Below, piece by piece: positions 1 to 5,241 of a stretch of 5,241 bases of DNA. Numbering within the stretch: the stretch's first letter is position 1; each line of letters starts with the position of its first letter. A program made the position numbers and the translations under genes. The stretch spans positions 1 through 5,241 of the forward strand of contig RHBP01000123.1 in assembly GCA_010030955.1 (NCBI GenBank), written 5' to 3'. The DNA comes from Synechococcaceae bacterium WBB_10_009 (GTDB lineage: Bacteria; Cyanobacteriota; Cyanobacteriia; PCC-6307; Cyanobiaceae). The notes under the pieces were generated by a model, which was not told where the DNA came from, ran no database searches, and saw only the letters and a list, made by a program, of their open reading frames with translations.

Positions 1-188
1 TGCTGGAGCACGATCTCCGGGCGCTCGCTGTCGCGCCAGCGGATGCGGTAGGCGGGCATCTTGGTGCCACGGCTGGTGGTTTGCTCCACCGGCTCCATCA
101 CCCAACCCCGGCGGGAGCGGCCCTGGGGGTTGCGCTTCACCACCGCATCCGCGTGCTTGAAGCGGAAACCGACGCGCTCGCCACTCAT
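1..188 (-). CDS. Small basic conserved protein of unknown function (partial, C-terminus outside window)
   Basis: An open frame starts with ATG at 188 and runs leftward for 62 codons without a stop to the window edge, so the end of the protein is missing. The visible part begins MSGERVGFRFKHADAVVKRN and is rich in arginine and lysine. It includes the stretches NPQGRSRRGWV (about residues 20-30), EPVEQTTSRGTKMPAYRIRW (about 32-51) and RDSERPEIVLQ at the visible end. No signal peptide, membrane segment or catalytic motif is seen. The composition and the RIRWRDSERPE stretch look like a real conserved protein rather than a chance frame. From memory it resembles a short uncharacterised protein encoded beside lysS in marine picocyanobacteria, but I cannot confirm this. 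It follows lysS on the same strand after 45 bp, so co-transcription is plausible. No clear Shine-Dalgarno sequence precedes the ATG. I assign no function. Confidence 0.72.
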   Translation of the reverse strand, partial: MSGERVGFRFKHADAVVKRNPQGRSRRGWVMEPVEQTTSRGTKMPAYRIRWRDSERPEIVLQ

Positions 189-199
189 GGAACCACGGG

Positions 200-213
200 C
201 CCCCGGCTGGGGG
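200..213 (-). other. Small GC-only hairpin between lysS and the downstream small gene
   Basis: CCCCC at 200-204 can pair with GGGGG at 209-213 around a 4-base loop, inside the 45-bp spacer after the lysS stop. No T-run follows on the minus strand, so it is not a classical intrinsic terminator. It could be a mild transcription or mRNA-processing element, or chance in GC-rich DNA. It lies 12 bases upstream of the next start codon and could affect access to it. Confidence 0.25.
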
Positions 214-233
214 TACTTGCCTACTAGGGTCGA

Positions 234-1754
234 TTATCCCATTGCGGCCGGCGCAGGCGAGCCCGGCTGGTCCGGCCTGAGGAGCGGGAAGGCGATCACA
301 TCGCGGATCGAGGGGCTGTCGGTGAGCAGCATCACCAGCCGGTCGATGCCGATGCCCAGGCCGCCGGTGGGGGGCATGCCCACCTCCAGGGCCTGGAGGA
401 AATCCTCATCCACCTGCTGGGCTTCGTCGTCACCGGCGGCCTTGCGGGCCATCTGGGCCTCCAGCCGCTGGCGCTGATCCACCGGATCGATCAGCTCGCT
501 GAAGGCGTTGGCGGTTTCGCGCCCCACGATGAACAGCTCAAAGCGTTCCACCAGGCCGGGCTTGCTGCGGTGGGCCCGGGCCAGGGGTGAGTTCTCCACC
601 GGGTAATCGATCACGAAGGTGGGCTGGATCAGGTGGGCCTCCACCCGCTGCTCGAAGGCCTCCACCAGCAGCCGGCCCACCGAATCCGCCAGTGCTGGCA
701 CCTCCAGCCCTTGAGCCTCCATGGCCGCGGCCGCCTCGGCGCGGGAGCCGAAGCTGGTGAAATCCAGGCCGGTGGCCTCGCGCACCAGGTCGTGCATGGT
801 GGCCCGCCGCCAGGGGGGCGTCAGGTCAATGTCGGTGCCCTGGTAGCTGAGGCGGGTGCCACCGCACACCTGCTGGGCCACATGGGCGATGAGCTGCTCG
901 GTGAGGTCCATCATGTCGCCGTAGTCGGCGTAGGCCTGGTACACCTCGATCGAGGTGAACTCCGGGTTGTGGCGAGTGCTGATGCCCTCGTTGCGGAAGA
1001 TGCGCCCCAACTCGTAGACCCGCTCAAAGCCCCCCACCACCAGGCGCTTGAGGTGCAGCTCGGTGGCGATGCGCAGGGTGAGCGGCAGATCCAGGGCGTT
1101 GTGGTGGGTTTCAAAGGGCCGGGCGTCGGCGCCGCCGGGCACGCTCTGCAGCACCGGCGTTTCGATCTCCAGAAAGCCCCGCTCATCGAGCCAGCGGCGC
1201 ATGGCGCTCACCGCCAGGGCCCGGCGGCGGAAGGTTTCGCGGGTGGCCGGCGACACGATCAGATCGAGGTAGCGCTGGCGGTAGCGCTTCTCCACATCCG
1301 CCAGGCCGTGCCACTTGTCGGGCAAAGGCTGCAGGCTCTTGCTGAGCATCTGCCAGCCCTGCACCTTCACCGACAGTTCGCCGCGGTCGGTGCGGCGCAG
1401 GGTGCCCTGCACACCGATCCAATCGCCGGCGTCCACCAGGGTGGTGATGTGGGCAAAGGCCTCGGGGTCCTCCGGCATCGAGTCCGCCAGGGTGGCCTTC
1501 TCGATGTAGAGCTGAATCGGGCCGGTTTCATCGGCCAGGGTGAAGAAGGCCAGCTTGCCCATCACCCGGCGGGTCATCACCCGGCCGGCCACCGCCACCG
1601 CCAGATCGCGCTCCTCGCCATTGGGCAGGTCAGCGTGGGCCGCCTGCAGCTCAGCGGTGCGGTGGCTGGGCTGGAAGCGCACCCCATAGGGCCCCTGCCC
1701 CAACGCCGCCAGGGCCTTGCCTTTCTCGAGGCGGGTCTCGCGCAGCTCAGACAA
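234..1754 (-). CDS. lysS: Lysyl-tRNA synthetase, class II (LysS)
   Basis: The 506-residue product charges tRNA-Lys with lysine using ATP in the cytoplasm. The length is usual for bacterial class II LysRS. An OB-fold anticodon-binding domain spans roughly residues 50-140 (AGRVMTRRVMGKLAFFTLAD, then a WIGVQGTLRRTDRGELSV strand region). The class II catalytic core follows: motif 1 region ERGFLEIETPVL (191-202), motif 2 FRNEGISTRHNPEFT (253-267), substrate-pocket ENSPLARAHR (387-396) and motif 3 GLGIGIDRLVML (465-476). All expected core motifs are intact. The start is TTG at 1754. An in-frame TGA lies only 9 bases upstream, no ATG or GTG lies between, and the encoded N-terminus SELRETRLEKGKAL looks like other cyanobacterial LysRS. 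No strong ribosome-binding site is seen. The stop is TAA at 234-236. The gene follows the response regulator by 49 bp on the same strand and may share its transcript. A proline/alanine-rich tail (about 495-506) ends the protein. Confidence 0.97.
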   Translation of the reverse strand: MSELRETRLEKGKALAALGQGPYGVRFQPSHRTAELQAAHADLPNGEERDLAVAVAGRVMTRRVMGKLAFFTLADETGPIQLYIEKATLADSMPEDPEAFAHITTLVDAGDWIGVQGTLRRTDRGELSVKVQGWQMLSKSLQPLPDKWHGLADVEKRYRQRYLDLIVSPATRETFRRRALAVSAMRRWLDERGFLEIETPVLQSVPGGADARPFETHHNALDLPLTLRIATELHLKRLVVGGFERVYELGRIFRNEGISTRHNPEFTSIEVYQAYADYGDMMDLTEQLIAHVAQQVCGGTRLSYQGTDIDLTPPWRRATMHDLVREATGLDFTSFGSRAEAAAAMEAQGLEVPALADSVGRLLVEAFEQRVEAHLIQPTFVIDYPVENSPLARAHRSKPGLVERFELFIVGRETANAFSELIDPVDQRQRLEAQMARKAAGDDEAQQVDEDFLQALEVGMPPTGGLGIGIDRLVMLLTDSPSIRDVIAFPLLRPDQPGSPAPAAMG

Positions 1755-1803
1755 GGGACCGGTTCAGCTCAGCTCCCGGCCATCCTGCAGGACCGCGGTG
1801 CGA

Positions 1804-2601
1804 CTAGCCGGCAGCGGCCATGGCGCCGGTGTCGCCCACCCGCTGGGAGGCATAGCCGGTGCCGCGCACCGTGAGGATCAGCTCCGGGTTGCGGGGGTCG
1901 GGCTCGAGCTTGCCCCGCAGCCGGGCCACGTACACATCCACCACCCGCAGGTCGGCGGCGCGGCGGGGGGGATAGCCCCACAGCTGCTCGAGGATCTCGG
2001 CGCGGGGCACCACGCGGCCGGGCTCGCGGAACAGCAACTCCAGCAGGCTGAACTCGGTGTAGGTGAGGCCGATGCGCTCGCCGTCGCGGGTCACCTGGCG
2101 GCGGTTGGTGTCCACCACCAGGTCGCCCACCCGCAGCACCCCCTGTCCGGCGGGCACATCGCGGGGTTCGGCGGCGGCGGAGCCGCGGCCCACCCGCCGC
2201 AGGATCGTGGCGATGCGGGCTTCGAGCTCCTTGGGGCTGAAGGGCTTGGGCAGGTAGTCGTCGGCGCCGAGGTCGAGGCCCGCCACCCGCTCGGCGATGG
2301 CATCGAGGGCCGACAGGAAAATGATCGGCACGCAGGATTCCGCCCGCAGGCGCCGGCACACCGCGAAGCCATCGAGCTTCGGCAGCATCACGTCGAGCAC
2401 CACCAGGTCGGGCTGCTCCTGGTGAAACAGGGTGAGGGCCTCTTCGCCGTCTTCGGCGCACACCACGCGGTAACCGGCCAGCTGCAGCCGCATCACCAGC
2501 ACGCGGCGCACGGCCGGTTCGTCATCCACCACCAGCAATGTGGCGCGCTGATCGCCATCCCCTGGGGCATCACCTCGCCGGTGCTGCTCGTCGAGAGGCA
2601 T
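1804..2601 (-). CDS. OmpR/PhoB-family response regulator (RpaB/Ycf27-like)
   Basis: This is a 265-residue two-component response regulator that binds DNA after phosphorylation by a sensor kinase not encoded in this window. The receiver domain covers about residues 21-137: acidic pair D26-D27 in LLVVDDEP, phospho-acceptor D70 in VVLDVMLPKLDG, S97 at the usual Thr/Ser switch position, and K119 in YLPKPFSPKELEARI. A winged-helix DNA-binding domain covers about 155-253, with VDTNRRQV, LTYTEFSLLELL, EILEQLWGY, RVVDVYVARLRGKLEPDP and LILTVRGTGY. It resembles cyanobacterial RpaB/Ycf27 but differs from canonical RpaB at many positions, and from memory the picocyanobacterial gene beside lysS is sometimes named rpaA; I therefore give no symbol. 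ATG at 2601 is chosen because it leaves a short linker before the receiver domain; an in-frame ATG at 2637 is possible. No clear ribosome-binding site precedes either. The frame stays open upstream to 3057, but that part reads as nonsense antiphase to the neighbouring gene. Confidence 0.92.
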   Translation of the reverse strand: MPLDEQHRRGDAPGDGDQRATLLVVDDEPAVRRVLVMRLQLAGYRVVCAEDGEEALTLFHQEQPDLVVLDVMLPKLDGFAVCRRLRAESCVPIIFLSALDAIAERVAGLDLGADDYLPKPFSPKELEARIATILRRVGRGSAAAEPRDVPAGQGVLRVGDLVVDTNRRQVTRDGERIGLTYTEFSLLELLFREPGRVVPRAEILEQLWGYPPRRAADLRVVDVYVARLRGKLEPDPRNPELILTVRGTGYASQRVGDTGAMAAAG

Positions 2602-2696
2602 GCGCACAACAGGAGATGAAGAAGCGCAACGATACATCTCAAGATGAACAGACAGGCGGCCAAACCGCCCGAATCCAGGGCTATCTCGGCGAACTC
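2602..2696 (-). other. Intergenic spacer upstream of the response regulator, probable promoter region
   Basis: This 95-bp gap is the longest non-coding stretch in the window. It is also less GC-rich and more T-rich on the minus strand near the regulator start than the genes around it. It separates the mre/solute-binding group from the regulator/lysS group, so a promoter is expected here. I see no confident -35/-10 pair and no direct TTACA-type repeats of the HLR1 kind bound by RpaB. It holds the hairpin listed at 2655-2669. Confidence 0.35.
2655..2669 (-). other. Short hairpin, possible weak terminator after the solute-binding gene
   Basis: GGCGG (2655-2659) pairs with CCGCC (2665-2669) around a 5-base loop, 28 bases past the stop codon of the solute-binding gene in the minus-strand direction. 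The following minus-strand bases are moderately T-rich (TGTCTGTTCATCTT) but lack a true T-tract, so termination would be weak at best. The position between two gene groups makes a terminator role reasonable; chance is also possible given the high GC. Confidence 0.3.
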
Positions 2697-4061
2697 TTAA
2701 GGTTTTCTTCCGGCTTCTGGGCGGCTGCCGGCGGGCTGGGCAGCCGCCACCGGCCAGCGCCCTTGCGCATAGGCATTCCACTGGCGCTCCGCCTCCACCA
2801 GGGCCGCATCGCTGCTGATCTGGCCGAGCATGGCCCGCTGCAGCTGGGTGTAGACGATCGCCTGAAGCCGCTTCACCCCGGGGCTGGCGGGCACCAGCAC
2901 GGTGGCGCGCCCCAGGGTGTCGGCGGAGAGCAAGCGGGCCCGTTGCACCAGGGCCTCCTGGGGGTTGGCGGGGGTGGCACCCCCCAGCTGCGCCCGCAGC
3001 TGGCCCAGGGCCTGCGGCGAGGAGGGCAGCACCTTGGCCTGCTCCGCAAACTGCCATTGGTTGGCACCGTTGGTGAGGAACAGGGCAAAGCTGGCCGCCT
3101 GGGCCGCCACCGGGCTCTGGCGGGGGATCGCCAGGGTCATCACCGCCACGTTGGCCTGGCCGTTGGCACCGGTGATCGGCGGGTAGGGGCGGGTGGCGGC
3201 GGCGACGCGCGGGGCGTTGGTTTGGATGCTGCGCAGAAACTCCGCACCGCTGCCCACCTGGGCCAGTTCACCGCTCTGGTAGAGCTCGATCGCGCGGCGG
3301 TAGCCCTGGCTCACCACCTCCCGCGGCAGCAGGCCGCGGCGGTACAGATCGGTCCAGAAGGCGAAGGCGCGCCGGCCCGCCGGGCTGTTGAAGGCGGCCC
3401 GCTGGCGGCCATCCAGCAGGGTCACATCCATCTGCACCAGGCTCTCCAGCAGTTCGGCGGAGTCGTCCGGCACCACGGTGACAAACAGGGCATAGCGGCC
3501 GGTGCGGCGCTTCACCGCTTCGGCGTAGGCGGGCAGCTGGGCCCAGGTGCGGGGCGGGGCGCCGTAGCCGGCCTGACGCAGCAACTGGGTGTTGGCCAGG
3601 GTGATGCGGGCGGTGAGATACCAGGGGATGGCGAACTGGGCCGGCCGGCCATCGGGCCCGGCGCTGCGGCCGGCCCGCCAAATCAAAGGCAGGTAGCCCT
3701 GGGGGGCCTGGGGGGGCAGCACCCGCTCCAGGGGCAGCAACCCCCCCTTGCTGGCCAGGTTGGCGGCGAACAGGGGGTTGAGGTTCACCACGTCCGGTGC
3801 CGTGCGGGCGAACACCGCCGCCAGCAGCTTGCGCTCCACCGAACCCCAGGGCACGTCGGTCCACACCACCCGATAGCCGGGGTTCTGCCGCTCCCAGGCG
3901 GCGATCACGCCGTGGATGTAGCCGTTGAACTTGGGGGCCAGATCCAGGGTCCAGAACTGGATGGTGCGGCGGTCGTCCGGGGGCGCCGACGGCTGGCAGG
4001 CGGAGAGCGCCAACCCCACAGAGGCGGCCAAGGCGGCCGCGGCAACACCAAGCCTCCTCAT
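2697..4061 (-). CDS. Extracellular solute-binding lipoprotein of an ABC importer (sugar-type, family 1)
   Basis: The 454-residue product is predicted to be exported, anchored by lipid and to deliver a solute, probably a sugar or related compound, to an ABC permease. Residues 1-21 form a lipoprotein signal (MRRLGVAAAALAASVGLALSA) with lipobox LSAC and lipidated C22. The mature part opens with IQFWTLDLAPKFNGYIHGVI (34-53), AWERQNPGYRVVW and VVNLNPLFAANLASKGGLLPL, the usual first-lobe pattern of family 1 binding proteins. Later come IPWYLTARITLANTQLLRQAG, TWAQLPAYAEAVKRRTG, FNSPAGRRAFAFWTDLYRRG, YQSGELAQVGSGAEFLRS and FALFLTNGANQWQFA, also typical. The tail (about 435-454) is Ala/Pro-rich and probably disordered. 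The start is ATG at 4061, which overlaps the mreD stop as ATGA and suggests translational coupling. The stop is TAA at 2697-2699. No permease or ATPase gene is visible, so the substrate is unknown. Codons 54-73 are the source of the copy found in mreD. Confidence 0.9.
   Translation of the reverse strand: MRRLGVAAAALAASVGLALSACQPSAPPDDRRTIQFWTLDLAPKFNGYIHGVIAAWERQNPGYRVVWTDVPWGSVERKLLAAVFARTAPDVVNLNPLFAANLASKGGLLPLERVLPPQAPQGYLPLIWRAGRSAGPDGRPAQFAIPWYLTARITLANTQLLRQAGYGAPPRTWAQLPAYAEAVKRRTGRYALFVTVVPDDSAELLESLVQMDVTLLDGRQRAAFNSPAGRRAFAFWTDLYRRGLLPREVVSQGYRRAIELYQSGELAQVGSGAEFLRSIQTNAPRVAAATRPYPPITGANGQANVAVMTLAIPRQSPVAAQAASFALFLTNGANQWQFAEQAKVLPSSPQALGQLRAQLGGATPANPQEALVQRARLLSADTLGRATVLVPASPGVKRLQAIVYTQLQRAMLGQISSDAALVEAERQWNAYAQGRWPVAAAQPAGSRPEAGRKP
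3842..3902 (-). repeat. 61-bp direct repeat, source copy inside the solute-binding gene
   Basis: These 61 bases are identical to 4374-4434, in the same orientation, 532 bp apart start to start. Here they are in frame and encode residues 54-73 of the solute-binding protein (AAWERQ to VPWG) plus the first base of codon 74. The residues fit the family pattern on both sides without interruption, so this is taken as the original copy. The first flanking base differs at both ends (3841 g versus 4373 c; 3903 g versus 4435 c). Confidence 0.97.
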
Positions 4062-4556
4062 CCGCGCAACTCCGCCACCCGCCGCCAGCGCAGCAACTGC
4101 AATGAGCAGAGCACGGGCGCCAGCAGCCCCGTGATCAAGCTCTGGGCCACCAGGGTGTGCACGCCCACCAGGGGCACGGGCAAGGCACCCAGCCCGTGCT
4201 GTTGCAGCAGCAGGCTGGCCCCCATCAGCGCCGTGCCCAGCAAGGCCAGCAGCCCCAGGCTGAAGCTGCGCTCGATTGGCACGCCGCGCCGACCGAGGCG
4301 GCCCCACCACCAACCCAGCAGCGCCAGGGCGGGCACCTCCGAGGCCGACCCCAGGTGCAGCCCATCCAGCACCAACCCCAGGGCACGTCGGTCCACACCA
4401 CCCGATAGCCGGGGTTCTGCCGCTCCCAGGCGGCCACAGCACCGCCCAGCTGGGGGGCACACCACCGAGTTTCAACAACGCCGGCGACGCCAGGGTGAGC
4501 AGCGGCACCGCCAGGCCCGTGGCCCCGCACCAACGCTGGCGATGCAGCACCCCCAT
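4058..4556 (-). pseudogene. mreD: mreD, rod-shape membrane protein gene, broken by an internal 61-bp copy and frameshift
   Basis: MreD is a small inner-membrane protein that works with MreC and MreB in the cell-elongation (lateral wall) machinery. ATG at 4556 lies 2 bp past the mreC stop and encodes 41 MreD-like residues (MGVLHRQRW, then hydrophobic ATGLAVPLLTLASPALLKL, ending in WAVLW). The conserved end of the protein is also present but in another frame: from about 4381 to the TGA at 4058-4060 it reads LGLVLDGLHLG, ALALLGWWWGRLGRRGVPIERS, a hydrophobic SLGLLALLGTALMGASLLLQ segment and a last segment near TLVAQSLITGLLAPVLCS. Between them, 4374-4434 is a copy of part of the adjacent solute-binding gene in place of roughly 19 native residues. 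From codon 42 to the resumed frame there are 58 bases, one more than a multiple of three, so the two halves cannot be joined. The implied native length is about 165 residues, normal for MreD. A sequencing or assembly error would give the same picture. Confidence 0.8.
4374..4434 (-). repeat. 61-bp direct repeat, displaced copy inside mreD
   Basis: This is identical over all 61 bases to 3842-3902. Here it is out of place: reading the solute-binding frame across it gives the same AAWERQNPGYRVVW peptide, flanked on both sides by mreD sequence. In the mreD start frame it reads as nonsense beginning PPGSGRTP. The left part (4374-4381, CTGGGGTT on the minus strand) also fits the conserved MreD LGL codons, so the true foreign part may be nearer 53 bp with an 8-bp shared junction. 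There are no target-site duplications or inverted ends, so it is not an insertion sequence. Confidence 0.97.
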
Positions 4557-4558
4557 GG

Positions 4559-5241
4559 CTAGCGGGTCACCACCTGCACCCAGTCGATGGCATCCACGGG
4601 GGCGCTCAACTGCACCACCGCATCCGGCGCCGGCACCAGCTGCTCATTCACGCTCTGCACCACCCCCACGGTGAGGTTGGGGGGCAGCAGCGTGCTGGCG
4701 GGGGAGGTGGTGATCAGGTCGCCGGGGCGCACGCCCGTGTCCTTCTCGATGAACTGCAGCCGCGGCCGCGGTGTGCCGAGCCCCACCAGCAGGCCATGGC
4801 GTTGCAGCCGCGGCACCCACACCCCCAGGCGGCTGGCGCTGTCGGTGAGCAGGGCCACCCGGGCGGTGCTGGGGGTCACGCTGGCGACGCGGCCGATCAG
4901 CCCCCCCGGGGCCAGCACCCCATCGCCCACGCCGATGCCGGCAGCGCTGCCCTGGCCGAGCTCGAGCTGTTGCCACCAGCCGCCGGTTTCGCGGGAGATC
5001 ACCGGCGCCGCCACCAGGGCGGATGCACCCTGCTGCAGGCCCAACAGGCCGCGCAGGCGCTGGTTGTCGCGCTCCAGCTGCAGCAGCCGCGCCTGCTGAT
5101 CGGTGCGCTCAGCGGATCGCACCCATTCCGACTGGGCCGATCCCGGCCAAAAGGGGCGGCTCAGCAGGGCATAGGCGTCGCTGAACAGGGCGCCTTTGCT
5201 GAGCCGCACGGCCCCCAGGGCCAGCAGCAGCAGCCCCCAGG
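4559..5241 (-). CDS. mreC: MreC, cell shape-determining periplasmic protein (partial, N-terminus outside window)
   Basis: MreC is anchored in the inner membrane and forms a periplasmic scaffold linking MreB/MreD to wall-synthesis enzymes. The frame is open to the right edge. Its first visible residues, WGLLLLALGAV followed by RLSKGALFSDAY, are the end of the N-terminal membrane helix, so the true start lies beyond 5241; the GTG at 5209 is inside or just after that helix and is unlikely to be the start. A coiled-coil segment follows at roughly 5113-5036 (ERTDQQARLLQLERDNQRLR). The two beta-barrel lobes come next, with VISRETGGWWQQLELGQG, GVLAPGGLIGRVASVTPSTARVALL, TDSASRLGVWVPR, HGLLVGLG, QFIEKDTGVRPGDLITTSPAS and LPPNLTVGVVQSV, a typical MreC pattern. 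The protein ends DAIDWVQVVTR at TAG 4559-4561. mreD begins 2 bp later, as in standard mreBCD operons; mreB is expected just outside the window. Confidence 0.93.
   Translation of the reverse strand, partial: WGLLLLALGAVRLSKGALFSDAYALLSRPFWPGSAQSEWVRSAERTDQQARLLQLERDNQRLRGLLGLQQGASALVAAPVISRETGGWWQQLELGQGSAAGIGVGDGVLAPGGLIGRVASVTPSTARVALLTDSASRLGVWVPRLQRHGLLVGLGTPRPRLQFIEKDTGVRPGDLITTSPASTLLPPNLTVGVVQSVNEQLVPAPDAVVQLSAPVDAIDWVQVVTR

Noticed and set aside
633..1874. A 413-codon plus-strand open frame opposite lysS
   Set aside because: It is a shadow of the lysS coding frame; the sequence is low-complexity Gly/Ala/His with no recognisable domain, while lysS shows all class II motifs.
1717..2619. 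A 300-codon plus-strand open frame opposite the response regulator
   Set aside because: It is antisense to a fully conserved receiver and winged-helix protein; no domain is visible in it.
2602..3057. N-terminal extension of the response regulator frame upstream to 3057
   Set aside because: The extra residues overlap the solute-binding gene out of frame and look like random Ala/Gly/Pro/Arg sequence; the family starts just before the receiver domain.
4374..4434. Programmed ribosomal frameshift in mreD
   Set aside because: No slippery sequence with a downstream structure is apparent, and the frame change coincides exactly with a tract copied from another gene, so mutation or assembly error explains it better.
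3842..4434. The repeat pair as a CRISPR array or mobile-element ends
   Set aside because: There are only two copies, both inside coding sequence, 471 bp apart, in direct orientation, with no spacers, terminal inverted repeats or transposase.
4058..4465. A separate intact 135-codon gene starting at ATG 4465
   Set aside because: Its first about 28 residues are out-of-frame mreD and the inserted copy; only the later part is MreD, so it is a fragment of the broken gene rather than an independent gene.
2538..4562. A 674-codon open frame on the plus strand
   Set aside because: It is the antisense of the solute-binding, mreD and regulator genes. Its composition (Gly, His, Gln and Arg repeats) is that of a shadow frame in GC-rich DNA, and it spans several real genes.

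Overview
This is a GC-rich window, very likely chromosomal DNA from a picocyanobacterium of the Cyanobium / Synechococcus (5.2-like) group. That assignment rests on the GC-rich codon use, the cyanobacterial character of the proteins (an RpaB/Ycf27-like regulator and a LysRS typical of the group), and the gene order mreC - mreD - solute-binding lipoprotein - OmpR-type regulator - lysS. I recall this order from marine picocyanobacteria but could not check it here. All supportable genes lie on the minus strand, so the map reads from right to left.

Layout in transcription order: mreC (4559-5241, 5' end outside the window) encodes the periplasmic scaffold of the cell-elongation machinery. mreD (4058-4556) starts 2 bp after the mreC stop and is broken. 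Next is a lipoprotein of the extracellular sugar-type solute-binding family (2697-4061), whose ATG overlaps the mreD stop in an ATGA arrangement. A 95-bp spacer with a small hairpin follows, then an OmpR/PhoB-family response regulator (1804-2601). After 49 bp comes lysS, class II lysyl-tRNA synthetase (234-1754, TTG start). After 45 bp comes the start of a small basic protein of unknown function (1-188, running off the left edge). There is no gap over 300 bp and no RNA gene, CRISPR array or transposase that I could see.

The main anomaly is in mreD. An exact 61-bp copy of codons 54-73 (plus one base) of the neighbouring solute-binding gene (3842-3902) sits inside mreD at 4374-4434, in the same orientation. 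It stands where about 19 native MreD residues should be. The MreD start (residues 1-41) and the conserved MreD end (about 105 residues) are both present but in different frames, so mreD is frameshifted. The shift also places the mreD start codon in frame with the solute-binding gene, giving an artificial 619-codon open frame. This is either a recent template-switch or gene-conversion event or an assembly/gap-filling error; read mapping across 4374-4434 would decide. I found no convincing new multi-gene system; the rest is housekeeping sequence.
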